From Ptiloglossa arizonensis (lineage: Eukaryota > Arthropoda > Insecta > Hymenoptera > Colletidae), in the NCBI RefSeq assembly GCF_051014685.1, contig NC_135048.1, positions 25,190,543-25,254,542 of the forward strand: 64,000 bases of DNA, given 5' to 3'. The notes below the pieces were generated by a model that saw only the letters and a list, made by a program, of their open reading frames with translations, was not told where the DNA came from and did no database searches. Positions 51,072-56,078 of the stretch are shown here, piece after piece (within the stretch, counting starts at the first letter, position 1; every line of letters starts with the position of its first letter). The position numbers and the translations under genes were made by a program.

Positions 51072-53723
51072 CATTTCTCGATCAGATTATTATTAGGTCT
51101 TATACTGCAATCTAAAACGAAAACGTCAATGGCTATCACCTGGTCAATCGTCTTTACAGTGCCCGAAACCGGGGCTTCATCCCCGGAAAGTTTTGTTGCG
51201 CGTGTGGTGGAATGTTAAAGGAATTATTCATTTTGAACTTTTCAAGCAAAATCAGACCGTAACGGCTGAGATTTACAGCCAACAACTTGAACGTTTTCGA
51301 GCAGCGTTAGTGAATCGCAAAGGTTCTATTCCAAAGCTAGGTAACACATGGCAAGGATAACGGTAGAAAAAATTAAAAATTTCAATTGGGAATTTCTGTC
51401 ATATTCACCATACTCTCCTGATCTTGCCCCGAGCGATTACCATCTATTATCGGTCCATGCAATATTTCTTAAGTGGAAAAAAATTTCAATAAAGCGAAGA
51501 TGTAAAATCAGCACTAAATGGGTATTTTAATTTAGAATCATAGAAGTTTTTCGAAAATGGAGAATAAGAAAGTTGATCGATAGATGGGAAAATGTCATCG
51601 AAACTGATGGTCAATATATCGATGATTGAAAATAAATGTAGTTCAAATTAAATATTAATTTTCATCGCCGAATTTCACCGTCGAAAAACGACGTTACTTA
51701 TGAGATGACCTAACATATATACGCGAGAATCGTCGTCGTTGGATTCTGATAGCGAGAAAGAATAAAACTACCAGCTGAGAAGAAGATGGAGAAACAATTT
51801 CGAAAACGTGCGATCGAACGTGCCTGGAAACAAATCGAATTTCGCTGTATCGACGAATCGTGGTTGAACGTTGTTAGCATACATGCGTTTAAACGTCCTT
51901 CCGTGGAGAATATCGCTGAAAAATAATTATTATCGAAAGAAATAGCAGTGGAGAAGAACGGAAAATGAAACACCGACATTTTGTATATCAAAAGCTGTGT
52001 GTATATATATACATCCAATATATTGTGCTCGAGTCATAAATAACTCCTGTTCTAGACAGCGGTGGTCTACTCTTTTGGAAAAATTCGCGCGGTTCGTGTT
52101 TTGAGTAATTGTTTATTTTTTTTTCGGTTTTTTAAAGAGTTCGTTAATTCTCCGGAGTAACAGTCGGAAACCGAATATCGCGTACGAAGCGTTGTTTTCG
52201 AATAAGAGGAATGCGGGAACTCGAAAGTGCACGTCTGCCGTGTTACGCGGCGGGAATTTAAACAAGGAAATAACGCGATCGCGGTACGCGTTAAAAACAA
52301 TACGCGGTGTGTACGATAACGACACGATAACGCATCGCGGAATGCAAAGTACGTGAGGTTTCGTTCGCGAGATACGTTCTGAAGACGAACCGAGGCCCGG
52401 TTGCACATCCGGTTCCAATTATGACGTATCTTTGAAGATAAAGGAGAACAAAACAACGAATCAACAGATAAACCGGATTTGGAAAATTTGAGGAAACTCG
52501 AGCTCGACGATGAGAACAAAGCAGTCTCCTCTCGCGACGAATAATTTTTCCAACAGAATTATCACTAGATACGAAAGACGAGTACGATACACGGAAAAGG
52601 CGAACGATCGATAAAGATCGTCTTTCACACTTATGGAGAATTAATGCATACCTGTTTGTATCACCGAGTAATCGTACACGAATGTTTAAATCGCAACGAA
52701 AAACATTTCCGGGGAACACGTACGTACATTTAGCAATTGGAACGAGTACGCGAGAAACTCGCAGAAAAACCGTGCCGCGCTTATCAATTGCAAGGGCGTT
52801 GTTAATGCACGACTGCGTGTGGCAAAACTCGCGCACCGAAAAAAAAAAAAAAAAAGAAAGAAAGGGAAAAAAAAATTTTTTTTCAGAACTCGAGCGGTCA
52901 GTTTCACCGCACGGCCGCCATATTAGCCGGACATCGCACGTACCGAGGTCCGTTTCCAGCTCTACAAAACGTATTTAAATGGAAAACAATTTGCAAACGA
53001 CGAACAGGTGCGTCGGTTCGTGGAGAACTTTTATTTTTTATTTTTTTTTTTATTTTTTGCTCCCTCCTCGCGCCAAAACCGACTAATTTCTACGCACTCG
53101 GATTCGTCGAAATCGACGAATCATCGAACAAATGGGGAAAGGTGGTCAATAACGAGACGATCGATGGATCCAGCCAAGGATACCAATTTTTGGCAGCTCT
53201 ACAAAAACGAACACAGAACCGATACAACGGTGACGCGTATCTTTAAACCGAATCTAAAACATCGAAAATTCACCTTGACTCTTTCCGTCACGCGCACAAG
53301 GAGGATTCTTAACGAGAAACAATCGATGTATCCACGAAAGTGTCTCGAGCCGCGTTTCTTGTTTCAATTCTCGAGCAACACTCGACTCACCCCTCCCCGT
53401 TTCCGGCGGACGGGAAGGGAGAAAAAAAAAAATAAAATAAATAAATACAACAACGTCTATAACCGGAGGGGAAGTATTTTTGTGCCCGCGTTAACAAGTT
53501 AAAGTTTGCACATCCGTTTCGGAATTACCGCGTATACATCCTACCGTATATATCTCGCGTGCGCGTCAAGCGGTGGACAAACAAAAGGAAAGAGGAAAAA
53601 CATATAAAAAAAAAAGAGAGAGAGAGAAAGGAGGAAAAAAAAAGAGAGAAGGTGTAAACAGCAGAAAACGGGCCAGCGCGGACGATGTTATTCCAGGGAG
53701 CAAAACGGATTAAAAGGAATAAA

Positions 53724-53766
<43 letters not shown>

Positions 53767-56078
53767 GAAAACAACAAAGAGAAGGAAAGGTTCGAGCTGG
53801 CATGTCGTCGTCGCGCGACACCAATCCGCTTTATCCGTTTTACCGACCTATCGACAGCGTGTTGAATATAGTCCCGACAACAGCGAAGAGGAGTATCGTC
53901 CCCAGGTGGTCGAAGAACAGTCGATTCGGCATGAAGTAGCCGGCGTCCAGTATAATGGGCGGCAGCATGTACAGGAAGAACGTGTCGGGTGTGAGCGGCG
54001 ACACGTGGACGCTGCTCGCCTGGAACAGTAAGACACCAACGACGACGCCGACAACGATCAGCAAACAGGACTCCGGAAAGATCTTGCTGAGCTTCGGCGT
54101 CATGTGGAAGCCTGCACGTACAATCGTAATTCGCTTAGACCGGGAGACAACACCGTCGAGTAGCTACTCGTCGCTCGACGATTCCGCTCGAGCTGGTGTA
54201 AAAGACGTGGGACCACGATCGGAGTCGGAGCTCGCAGACCCATATCTTTAACCGCTCGGTTGGAAAGTCGATGGCGTGTTCCCAAATCTTACATCGGGGC
54301 AGAAAGCAAACATCCAGAGGAGCTCACGTTCCTCTGGTAGACATCCGGTCCTCGGTGAACCGGCACCGCGAACATTGGACCAGGGTTACAGGGATTCACG
54401 ATACCCGTGGTCCACTGTGGTCCCACTTCGGTGAAACCACGGTGACGGACAATGAGAGTACTTTCGCGTGATACCCGGATAACCGGGCGAGTTTCGTCTC
54501 CGGGTAACTGAAAGTTGGCCCCGTTAAGATCGCGGACACGGTAACTCGTCCCCGCGGGGGTTGAACGTAGTTGGTAAACTCCTGGATCGACGGTATTAAC
54601 GGAATTGGAGCGTCGAAGTTAATCAAATTTTTCGGAAAGAGCGAGGTCATCGTCTGGAGGTTATTAATAGCGACACGGTGGACTAAAATTGTTCAAATAT
54701 TTCCGAAACTGTATGGGGGAAAGAGGGATCAACGTCTGGAGGGTATTAATAGAAACAGAGGATTAAAGTTGCTCCAATTTTTCCGGAAACCTCCAGATCG
54801 ATGCATCGATATAGATAGAGCGCGAAAGTTGTTCGATGCTCTCTACAAGTCGAGTACCGGAACATTCCAACGAGATTTCAACTGAAAAGCACTTTTAAAC
54901 TTTTCAGCTTAATTTGGATCGTTCCTCGGATTAACTGGAATTAAATTTTGCAAATTTCTCGATACAGCGGCCACCGACCGGATCATCGACAAAGTGTCGT
55001 TTATTATGTTCGACGAAAGCGTCGATGCGTCCACCGCCACGTTAATTTTCCGTACTTAAGCTCCACGATACTTGTTCCAACCGCGGTGTGAAAAGTAGAA
55101 GTATTCGATAATTCGTCGAGGTACTCGTTATTTTACAGCATTACCAACGGGGTGTAATGCCATTTAAAAGTTTACGAGTATCGGAGTTCGCGTGCTAGTA
55201 AGCGCTTTAAAGAATCGTTGTAACTTTGGGGCGCCGGTTACCGGTGACCACCGTGGCGTTCGACGCGTTAATTTCCGGTAACGATAACTCCACGGGCAGC
55301 GTGAATCCTCTTGGCAGCGCGTCGAAATGCACTGACCGCTCAAGGCCACCGAGCCCTCATCCCCACCACACCGCGTCGAGTCGAGCCATCCCCACTACTC
55401 CGATTCGTCGGGGCACTGGCCTTGAACGGTCAATCGAGTTCGACCGTAATGCAGTCCGGCGCGAACCGACGGTGGTCGATCATCGACGAATTCCAACGAG
55501 GACCACCGACCTCGAGAAATCGGTCCCCGATCTCATTTTTAAATTACGCGCGCGTGTTCCCTACCTATTTTCGCGATGCTGGCGAAGAAGATCCATATGC
55601 CGATCACGAATGGTGTCTCGACGCGATGGAACTCCACGGAGATGACTTTGTAGTCCGGTTTCGGATGAAGGGACGACGATTGTCCATCGGCGTCCTCGAC
55701 CGCGTGCGAGGCCAGATGAGACTCCACCGGATGCGTGACGTCGCCTTTGCCCGCCGACAGGCTACGAAAGGAGACGTCGTCCGGTAGGGAGCCGTCCACC
55801 GGTCCCATTGGACCGAAACTCTTCCCTGGATAGGGTTCCCGAAGATCGCGCGGGAACTCGTGCTCGTCGACGATCGGTCCGTGCATCGCGTAGTCGTCCA
55901 TCGGTATGCGTTTGTTCGGTTGCAGGTGTTCCGGCACCGATTCGTAGAACCTGGCCAGGCCAGCCTGGCCGCACGCCGGCCAGCATAGAAGGATCACCGC
56001 GAGGAGACCGAGCATCGATGACGATTGTGCACGTGGAATCATGGCGACGTTGCGCGTCGACGACAGCATGGACGCCAT
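10688..56078 (-). CDS. Nhe2: Na+/H+ exchanger, NHE2/NHE3-like, 16 coding exons (whole gene)
   Basis: Members of this CPA1 family exchange one Na+ for one H+ across the plasma or apical membrane, setting cell pH, salt and fluid transport. Sixteen minus-strand segments with GT donors, AG acceptors and matching phases join into 2988 nt, encoding 995 residues. Residues about 22-33 form a hydrophobic signal-like core. The transporter domain follows, with the motifs [28 protein letters not shown] (acidic residue about D321), [10 protein letters not shown] (about E447) and [11 protein letters not shown] (about R514). The tail starts with [11 protein letters not shown], the stretch that binds calcineurin-B-like (CHP) proteins in the family, and ends in a PKA-type RRVS (about S926) and an acidic terminus. 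The length suits an insect Nhe2-type exchanger. The family call is very secure; the paralogue symbol is inferred from similarity to NHE2/NHE3-type proteins and is less certain. All introns lie on the minus strand. Confidence 0.95.
11262..11440 (+). repeat. Dispersed repeat, copy 2 (intron 15)
   Basis: Second copy of the repeat at 8815-8960, with an extra insertion in its palindromic part. It lies in exchanger intron 15. Confidence 0.65.
12718..12774. repeat. (GATA)n(GA)n microsatellite
   Basis: Four GATA units followed by about 20 GA units. Confidence 0.95.
13118..13123 (-). promoter_or_regulatory. Candidate poly(A) signal AATAAA for the read-through exon 15 form
   Basis: AATAAA on the minus strand (TTTATT on plus), 11 bases beyond the TAG that closes the read-through frame. 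The position is compatible with a very short 3' UTR. Confidence 0.4.
13134..13366 (-). CDS. Nhe2: NHE exon 15 read-through form: alternative C terminus (predicted)
   Basis: If the donor at 13204 is not used, the frame continues 23 residues ([20 protein letters not shown], then DAS) to a TAG at 13134-13136. An AATAAA follows 11 bases after the stop. The product would have 938 residues and lack the RRVS site and acidic end of exon 16. This composite terminal exon is inferred from sequence only; the AATAAA could be chance in AT-rich DNA. Confidence 0.45.
13205..13366 (-). CDS. Nhe2: NHE coding exon 15 (spliced form): [11 protein letters not shown]
   Basis: 162 nt, acceptor atttacag/AAAGTT, donor TTCTTAG/gtatga. 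It encodes [40 protein letters not shown], then [14 protein letters not shown]. The donor is weaker than others in the gene, and the frame stays open past it (see the read-through form). Phase 1 joins exactly to exon 16. Confidence 0.88.
13367..13921 (-). other. Nhe2 intron 14 with a 147-bp tandem duplication
   Basis: AATCTTGATTTCTAAAAGTA at 13562 recurs as AACCTTGATTCCTAAAAGTA 147 bases later, with shared CATCTGTACAAT..ATTCT blocks, so 13560-13705 and 13706-13830 are diverged tandem copies. Confidence 0.75.
13922..14023 (-). CDS. Nhe2: NHE coding exon 14: Thr/Asp-rich linker
   Basis: 102 nt, acceptor ccctgtag/ACTCGT, donor GACG/gtacgt. It encodes [20 protein letters not shown], then [13 protein letters not shown]. 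It has phase 1 on both sides, like exons 13 and 15, so these tail exons are mutually compatible for alternative splicing. Assignment rests on splice sites and phase. Confidence 0.86.
14291..14395 (-). CDS. Nhe2: NHE coding exon 13: acidic tail segment
   Basis: 105 nt, acceptor ttcgcag/ATTACA, donor TCCG/gtgagg. It encodes [20 protein letters not shown], then [15 protein letters not shown]. Both splice sites are good and the length is a multiple of three with phase 1 on each side, so it could be skipped without breaking the frame. Confidence 0.88.
14544..14613 (-). CDS. Nhe2: NHE coding exon 12 (short): [15 protein letters not shown]
   Basis: A 70-nt exon, acceptor gctcgcag/GACGGC, donor CAAG/gtaaat. 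It encodes [20 protein letters not shown] then FTQ. It was identified from its splice sites and exact phase (23 codons plus one base) between exons 11 and 13. It could be a cassette exon, but skipping it alone would shift the frame. Confidence 0.85.
14810..14950 (-). CDS. Nhe2: NHE coding exon 11: [11 protein letters not shown] and basic helix
   Basis: 141 nt (47 codons), acceptor ttttgcag/CATCGA, donor CTCAAA/gtaaga. It encodes [20 protein letters not shown], then [20 protein letters not shown] and RSKKLLK. The YSRH motif followed by a basic amphipathic helix is shared with vertebrate NHE3 (LYSRHEL). The helix is a likely lipid- or calmodulin-binding surface (inference). Confidence 0.94.
14951..16834 (-). 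other. Nhe2 intron 10
   Basis: 1884 bp. Contains a pyrimidine-rich stretch next to exon 11 and the three-copy 141-bp array described separately. Nothing else recognised. Confidence 0.85.
15755..16195 (+). repeat. 141-bp tandem repeat, three copies, palindromic boundaries
   Basis: GTGGGTCAGTTCAGACCCAG starts at 15755, 15896 and 16037, exactly 141 bp apart; a fourth boundary (GTGGGTCAAACCAGACCCAC) is at 16178. Each boundary is an inverted repeat (TGGGTC..GACCCA). Copies are about 95 percent alike by eye. Since 141 is 47 codons, a frame stays open through all three (15685-16203), but it encodes no recognisable protein. Confidence 0.92.
16835..16970 (-). CDS. Nhe2: NHE coding exon 10: tail segment with [16 protein letters not shown]
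   Basis: 136 nt, acceptor ccttccag/TCCGAG, donor AAGAGG/gtaaga. It encodes [40 protein letters not shown] and KPYKR. Similar acidic-helical blocks precede the [14 protein letters not shown] region in insect exchangers. Phase joins with exons 9 and 11 are exact. Confidence 0.92.
16971..18866 (-). other. Nhe2 intron 9
   Basis: 1896 bp, AT-rich toward its centre. No repeat, transposon or RNA gene recognised. Confidence 0.8.
18867..19082 (-). CDS. Nhe2: NHE coding exon 9: [15 protein letters not shown] tail segment
   Basis: 216 nt, acceptor tttttcag/GTTCAA, donor GGGAG/gtacgg. It encodes [40 protein letters not shown], then a Ser/Thr/Asn-rich linker. The first part corresponds to the conserved DKFKRFDNRF region of NHE tails; the linker is typically variable. 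Confidence 0.94.
19150..19325. mobile_element. Palindromic miniature element (GATAAGTTTTGTCGTT type)
   Basis: AAGTTGCTCGATAAGTTTTG (about 19232) and its complement at 19305-19325 (AAACTTATCGAACAACTT) face each other, with a further half copy at 19175-19235. The same sequence occurs at 30937, 31468, 39700, 40140 and 48592. The ends (TTAGGTTGTTCAATAAGT-like) resemble mariner inverted repeats. Confidence 0.7.
19521..19770. mobile_element. Mariner-type miniature element, family M, copy 1 (expanded)
   Basis: Ends TTGGGTTGTTCGGAAAGTTA and, inverted, TTGGATTGTTCGGAAAGTTA, flanked by TA. The 250-bp copy is longer than its relatives (130-136 bp) because an internal block (CACGATTTTTTCAGAGTGTA plus AACATTTATA) is repeated about five times. 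No coding capacity. Confidence 0.88.
22049..22119 (-). CDS. Nhe2: NHE coding exon 8: [14 protein letters not shown]
   Basis: A 71-nt exon found by phase and family continuity rather than as a long open frame. Acceptor ttttcag/ATAATG, donor GACAA/gtatac. It encodes [20 protein letters not shown] and VRD, the usual continuation of the NHE tail after IHER. The split AAG lysine codon is completed by exon 9. Confidence 0.94.
22120..23757 (-). other. Nhe2 intron 7
   Basis: 1638 bp, of which about 1150 bp is the alternating satellite at 22565-23720. The rest (22120-22560) is a T-rich tract and CG-rich DNA with no recognised feature. Confidence 0.85.
22565..23720 (+). repeat. Alternating two-type satellite, eight monomers (four dimers)
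   Basis: The anchor CGATCGATCCGG (or variant) occurs at 22618, 22754, 22920, 23056, 23214, 23348, 23499 and 23630; spacings alternate 136, 166, 136, 158, 134, 151, 131. Monomers are of two kinds in strict alternation: one begins GGGGGCCCCCCGT..CATCACYCC, the other GGGGGGCCCTGTG..CCCCCTTGT. Each carries TTTTTATTAAA, GCGAAACG and a long AAAAGAAAAG purine run. Confidence 0.93.
23758..23847 (-). CDS. Nhe2: NHE coding exon 7: [11 protein letters not shown], start of cytoplasmic tail
   Basis: A 90-nt exon (30 codons, phase 0 on both sides), acceptor ttttcag/GGCATC, donor GAACGG/gtgcgt. It encodes [20 protein letters not shown] and [10 protein letters not shown], the basic juxtamembrane segment that binds CHP proteins in the family. 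The eight-monomer satellite of intron 7 ends only about 40 bases past the donor. Confidence 0.95.
26595..27320. repeat. 81-bp tandem repeat, about nine copies
   Basis: GGAAAATCTTTTC (or a variant) begins at 26595, 26676, 26757, 26838, 26919, 27000, 27081, 27162 and 27243, exactly 81 bp each time. Each unit also carries TTTAATACGTAAAA and GCTCGAATAGTAAT. The absence of indels over nine units, despite base substitutions, is notable. A stray half unit (ATTTAATACGTAAAAAGTAC) lies at 27410. Confidence 0.95.
28528..29180 (+). repeat. Dispersed direct pair, about 90 bp, 560 bp apart
   Basis: TATTTCGATAATTGTCCACG (28531 and 29091) is followed in both by AATAT..AAAGACAC.GTTGA.AATTRAGTAATT..AAAAAGAA and AGGTCAAATCG. 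The copies are moderately diverged. Confidence 0.75.
30198..30215. repeat. Poly(G) run of 18
   Basis: Uninterrupted G-run. Long G-runs are unusual in insect introns and prone to sequencing error, so the exact length is uncertain. Confidence 0.9.
30370..30930 (+). repeat. Diverged tandem repeat, about 106-131 bp, five copies
   Basis: AAAGAATCGATTAATC or a variant begins at 30411, 30517, 30629, 30740 and 30871. Each copy also has GAGAAAA and a GAAATTT..GGCTGC-like block. Confidence 0.8.
30937..31673. repeat. Minisatellite of about 16 bp expanded inside a miniature element
   Basis: Opens with TAGGTTGCTCAATAAGTTTT and closes with the inverted end (ACTTATTGAACAACCTA). Between them, units of ACATTGAACAGTACT or ACATTGAATAGTACT are repeated roughly 30 times (about 30975-31465), then two further inner TAGGTTGCTC..AAGTTTTG starts at about 31467 and 31565. 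The unit is the same sequence found next to the arm (CTTATCGAACAGTACTACAT). The frames of VVLFN repeats on the minus strand are an artefact. Confidence 0.9.
31894..32096 (-). CDS. Nhe2: NHE coding exon 6: [11 protein letters not shown] transport motif, last helices
   Basis: 203 nt, acceptor tttacag/GTGTGA, donor ATACAG/gtaaac. It encodes [20 protein letters not shown], then [20 protein letters not shown] and the last membrane helix, ending VVYFTVFIQ. The Arg in GGLRGA (about R514) is essential in characterised NHEs. This is the end of the transporter domain. Confidence 0.97.
32168..32250. repeat. (GA)n and (GTAGAG)n microsatellite
   Basis: Purine-rich simple repeat close to the exon 6 acceptor. 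On the transcribed strand it is a CT tract within about 75-155 bases upstream of the splice site. Confidence 0.9.
32700..33040 (+). repeat. About 87-bp tandem repeat, four copies
   Basis: GTAAAATTAACCTA begins at about 32736, 32823, 32910 and 32984. Units share TTTATGTCGATCTTGG, AAAATTTAACTACCGATATT and TTTTTCTTCTRTCGATG. The last interval is 74 bp. Confidence 0.88.
35340..36120 (+). repeat. Degenerate GAGTGATGAGTGGTGAGTAA array
   Basis: Nearly 800 bp of short words GTGAGT, GTAAGT, GATGAGT and GGTGTSTAAATGA in irregular order, with larger blocks repeated (GTGTCTAAATGAGTGAGTGA several times). It ends about 120 bases from the exon 5 donor. On the minus strand the long frames made of THHSL-like repeats are artefacts of the array. 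Confidence 0.92.
36131..36175. repeat. (GATA)n/(GA)n microsatellite
   Basis: A GATA/GATG run followed by GAGA, about 65 bases into intron 5 from the exon 5 donor. Confidence 0.9.
36243..36460 (-). CDS. Nhe2: NHE coding exon 5: ITFCGITM and [10 protein letters not shown] helices
   Basis: 218 nt, acceptor atcgcag/GATCAC, donor CTCG/gtgagt. It encodes [37 protein letters not shown] and [19 protein letters not shown]. The conserved Glu (about E447) in [10 protein letters not shown] is present. A degenerate GTGAGT-rich array (plus-strand sense) begins about 120 bases beyond the donor. Confidence 0.97.
36692..36722. repeat. (GGT)n microsatellite
   Basis: About ten GGT units, followed by GGCGGC. 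Confidence 0.95.
39424..40450 (+). repeat. Tandem duplication of about 450 bp
   Basis: TTATCAAGGTTTGCGCGTCA occurs at 39447 and 39899, 452 bp apart, and the two units (39424-39875 and 39876-40450) align throughout, including TAAGTTTTGTCGTTCGATAA elements. Unit 2 is longer because a miniature element is inserted at 40291-40420. Removing it leaves about 443 bp. Confidence 0.92.
40291..40420. mobile_element. Mariner-type miniature element, family M, copy 2
   Basis: 130 bp with ends TTAAGTTGTTCGAAAAGTCA and, inverted, TTGGATTGTTCCGAAAGTTA, flanked by TA (40289-40290 and 40421-40422). The empty site is preserved in the neighbouring duplicate at about 39853, which fixes both ends. Confidence 0.92.
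41065..41091 (+). repeat. Poly(A) run of about 27
   Basis: Uninterrupted A-run after TTTAATATT. No retrotransposon body is recognisable upstream. Confidence 0.9.
41807..41942. mobile_element. Mariner-type miniature element, family M, copy 3
   Basis: 136 bp with ends TTGGGTTGTTCGGAAAGTCA and, inverted, TTCGGTTGTCCAAAAAGTCA, flanked by TA. The interior GAAAATGAAACACGATTCTT..GTGTAAACATTT matches copies 1, 2 and 4. Confidence 0.92.
43991..44247 (-). CDS. Nhe2: NHE coding exon 4: central membrane helices
   Basis: 257 nt, acceptor acgcag/GTGCTG, donor CTGGC/gtgagt (phase 2). It encodes [13 protein letters not shown], a hydrophilic loop, then [40 protein letters not shown] and [14 protein letters not shown]. 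The order and spacing match the mid-domain helices of NHE proteins. Confidence 0.96.
44248..46030 (-). other. Nhe2 intron 3
   Basis: 1783 bp, of which about 1300 bp (44690-45970) is the roughly 173-bp satellite described separately. The remaining 44248-44690 has no recognised feature. Confidence 0.85.
44690..45970 (+). repeat. About 173-bp satellite, seven copies, adjacent to exon 3
   Basis: GAATACATG (or GAGTACATG) occurs at 44805, 45088, 45238, 45424, 45597, 45771 and 45944; the last three spacings are 173-174 bp and earlier ones vary through indels. Units share GATTATTTCTGGTTAATATC, GGTCGATAAGCAACCTT, TTCCTCTCAGGTTGGATCTT and TTTTAAGGATTTTAAAATTC. The array ends about 60 bases from the exon 3 donor. 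Confidence 0.92.
46031..46227 (-). CDS. Nhe2: NHE coding exon 3: [12 protein letters not shown] and the LLNDAVTV ion-binding motif
   Basis: 197 nt, acceptor ttcacag/GCGCTT, donor GTT/gtgagt. It encodes [13 protein letters not shown], then [20 protein letters not shown] and [12 protein letters not shown]. The Asn-Asp pair (about N320-D321) corresponds to the conserved cation-binding Asp region of NHE1. The donor opens into a satellite array that starts about 60 bases into intron 3. Confidence 0.97.
47132..47892. repeat. Long inverted repeat with arms of about 70 bp: possible non-autonomous DNA element
   Basis: The left arm (47132-47205; TTTTTGTACTAACGATAAAG..ATAGTATAATATTTTTGGACGATGGATAC) is nearly identical to the complement of 47819-47892, differing by one or two bases and a small change near the inner end. 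The spacer of about 610 bp has no coding frame. No clear target duplication was found; the outer flanks are partly similar (TTTTTTACTA). Confidence 0.8.
48592..48637. repeat. Short palindrome of the GATAAGTTTCGTCG family
   Basis: TTGTTCGATAAGTTTCATCG faces CGACGAAACTTATCGAACGA: about 20 bp arms with a 2-4 bp loop. It is the minimal form of the miniature element at 19150 and 30937. Confidence 0.8.
49491..50766 (-). mobile_element. Apparently intact mariner element (DD34D), 1276 bp
   Basis: Terminal inverted repeats start TTAGGGGGACCGGAAAGTAA (left) and TTAGGTGGACCGGAAAGTAA (right, complement). About 29 bp match with a single difference at position 6. TA duplications flank it at 49489-49490 and 50767-50768. 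The 1.28 kb size is canonical for mariner. It contains one uninterrupted transposase frame and sits in intron 2 of the exchanger, in the same orientation as the gene. Confidence 0.96.
49565..50608 (-). CDS. Mariner transposase, uninterrupted 347-residue frame
   Basis: Cut-and-paste transposase that binds the inverted repeats and integrates at TA. The N-terminal helix-turn-helix region includes [17 protein letters not shown] and SGRP (about residues 48-71). The linker motif WVPHNL lies at about 121-126. The catalytic triad is complete: D158 in ITGDEKW, D250 in LQHDNARPH and D285 in YSPDVAPSD, with 34 residues between the last two (DD34D). The 347-residue length is normal for mariner. The start is either Met1 or Met4; both precede the same domain. 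There are no stops or frameshifts, so it may be functional or only recently silenced; activity cannot be judged from sequence. Confidence 0.96.
   Translation of the reverse strand: MGEMASQIPEEVHIWHCMLFEFRKGSNATVATKNICDVYPNALDVRKCQRWFSKFKSGNFDLSDSYRSGRPTTLDNDVLSAEVEANPCQTIEELSNSLNQPWLTIQEHLQQIGKVSRAGVWVPHNLSEENKANRSTTCNLLLQRHNTEAFFDRLITGDEKWVLYDNPKRKRQWLSPNESPQSTAKPGLHPKKALLCVWWSIRGVVHFEVLKPGQTVNADLYCEQLDRVNKSLIEKWPAIVNRKGVILQHDNARPHCARRTLAKINELGWEVLPHPPYSPDVAPSDFHLLRSLQHFLSGKRFANLDDIQNAISVYFAQKPIDFYRSGIENLHTRWQKVVDNEGDYIID
51012..51070. repeat. (CA)n(AT)n microsatellite
   Basis: A short CA run followed by about 24 AT units, immediately before the decayed mariner. Such TA-rich tracts are natural targets for mariner insertion. 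Confidence 0.95.
51093..51713 (+). mobile_element. Decayed, internally deleted mariner relic
   Basis: The right end resembles a mariner inverted repeat (complement TTAGGTCATCTCATAAGTAA) and the left end begins TTAGGTCTTAT next to TA. It is about 620 bp, roughly half a full element. Coding fragments run on the plus strand, opposite to the intact copy, and belong to a different mariner lineage judging by the repeat ends. The left boundary is tentative. Confidence 0.7.
51110..51629 (+). pseudogene. Mariner transposase pseudogene fragments
   Basis: The first fragment reads [31 protein letters not shown] and [20 protein letters not shown]. After a disruption where HDNARPH should be (the second catalytic Asp is lost), the frame resumes as [20 protein letters not shown] and [13 protein letters not shown], then breaks again before ...[16 protein letters not shown]. 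The N-terminal DNA-binding half is missing. It cannot encode an active enzyme. Confidence 0.85.
53605..53762. repeat. Purine-rich (GA)n tracts
   Basis: AGAGAGAGAG runs at about 53613-53655 and 53727-53760, separated by ordinary sequence, 90-240 bases from the exon 2 donor. Confidence 0.9.
53848..54111 (-). CDS. Nhe2: NHE coding exon 2: transporter helices with the [15 protein letters not shown] motif
   Basis: 264 nt, from acceptor gtgcag/GCTTCC to donor ATAG/gtcggt, in phase with both neighbours. It encodes [20 protein letters not shown] and continues through [20 protein letters not shown] and [20 protein letters not shown]. The [11 protein letters not shown] segment corresponds to the region linked to amiloride sensitivity in vertebrate NHEs (family knowledge). 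Confidence 0.96.
54112..55564 (-). other. Nhe2 intron 1 with an 82-bp duplication
   Basis: 1453 bp. CGTCTGGAGG..TATTAATAG..ACA..GG..TAAA occurs at 54651 and 54733, 82 bp apart, so about 54610-54790 is a two-copy tandem repeat. The rest shows no recognised feature; the part near exon 1 is CG-rich. Confidence 0.8.
55565..56078 (-). CDS. Nhe2: NHE coding exon 1: signal-like N terminus, first transporter helix
   Basis: Encodes residues 1-171 plus one base. The first possible ATG is at 56078; an in-frame TGA lies 51 bases upstream (56127-56129), so the frame cannot extend further within this exon. A second in-frame ATG at 56042 (MIPRAQ...) has a better Kozak context (G at -3) and immediately precedes the hydrophobic stretch [12 protein letters not shown], so translation may begin there (983 residues). 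A hydrophilic extracellular segment follows, then [20 protein letters not shown], which matches the first conserved NHE helix. The donor is ATAG/gtaggg. The exon is CG-rich compared with the introns. Confidence 0.93.

Larger units (their letters stand above)
46228..53847 (-). other. Nhe2 intron 2
   Basis: 7620 bp. Contains a long inverted-repeat structure (47132-47892), a short palindrome (48592-48637), the intact mariner (49491-50766), a microsatellite and decayed mariner (51012-51713), and GA-rich tracts at 53610-53650 and 53726-53760. A 213-codon plus-strand frame at 48790-49431 ends just before the mariner and shows no recognisable domain. 51720-53600 shows nothing recognisable. Confidence 0.8.
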
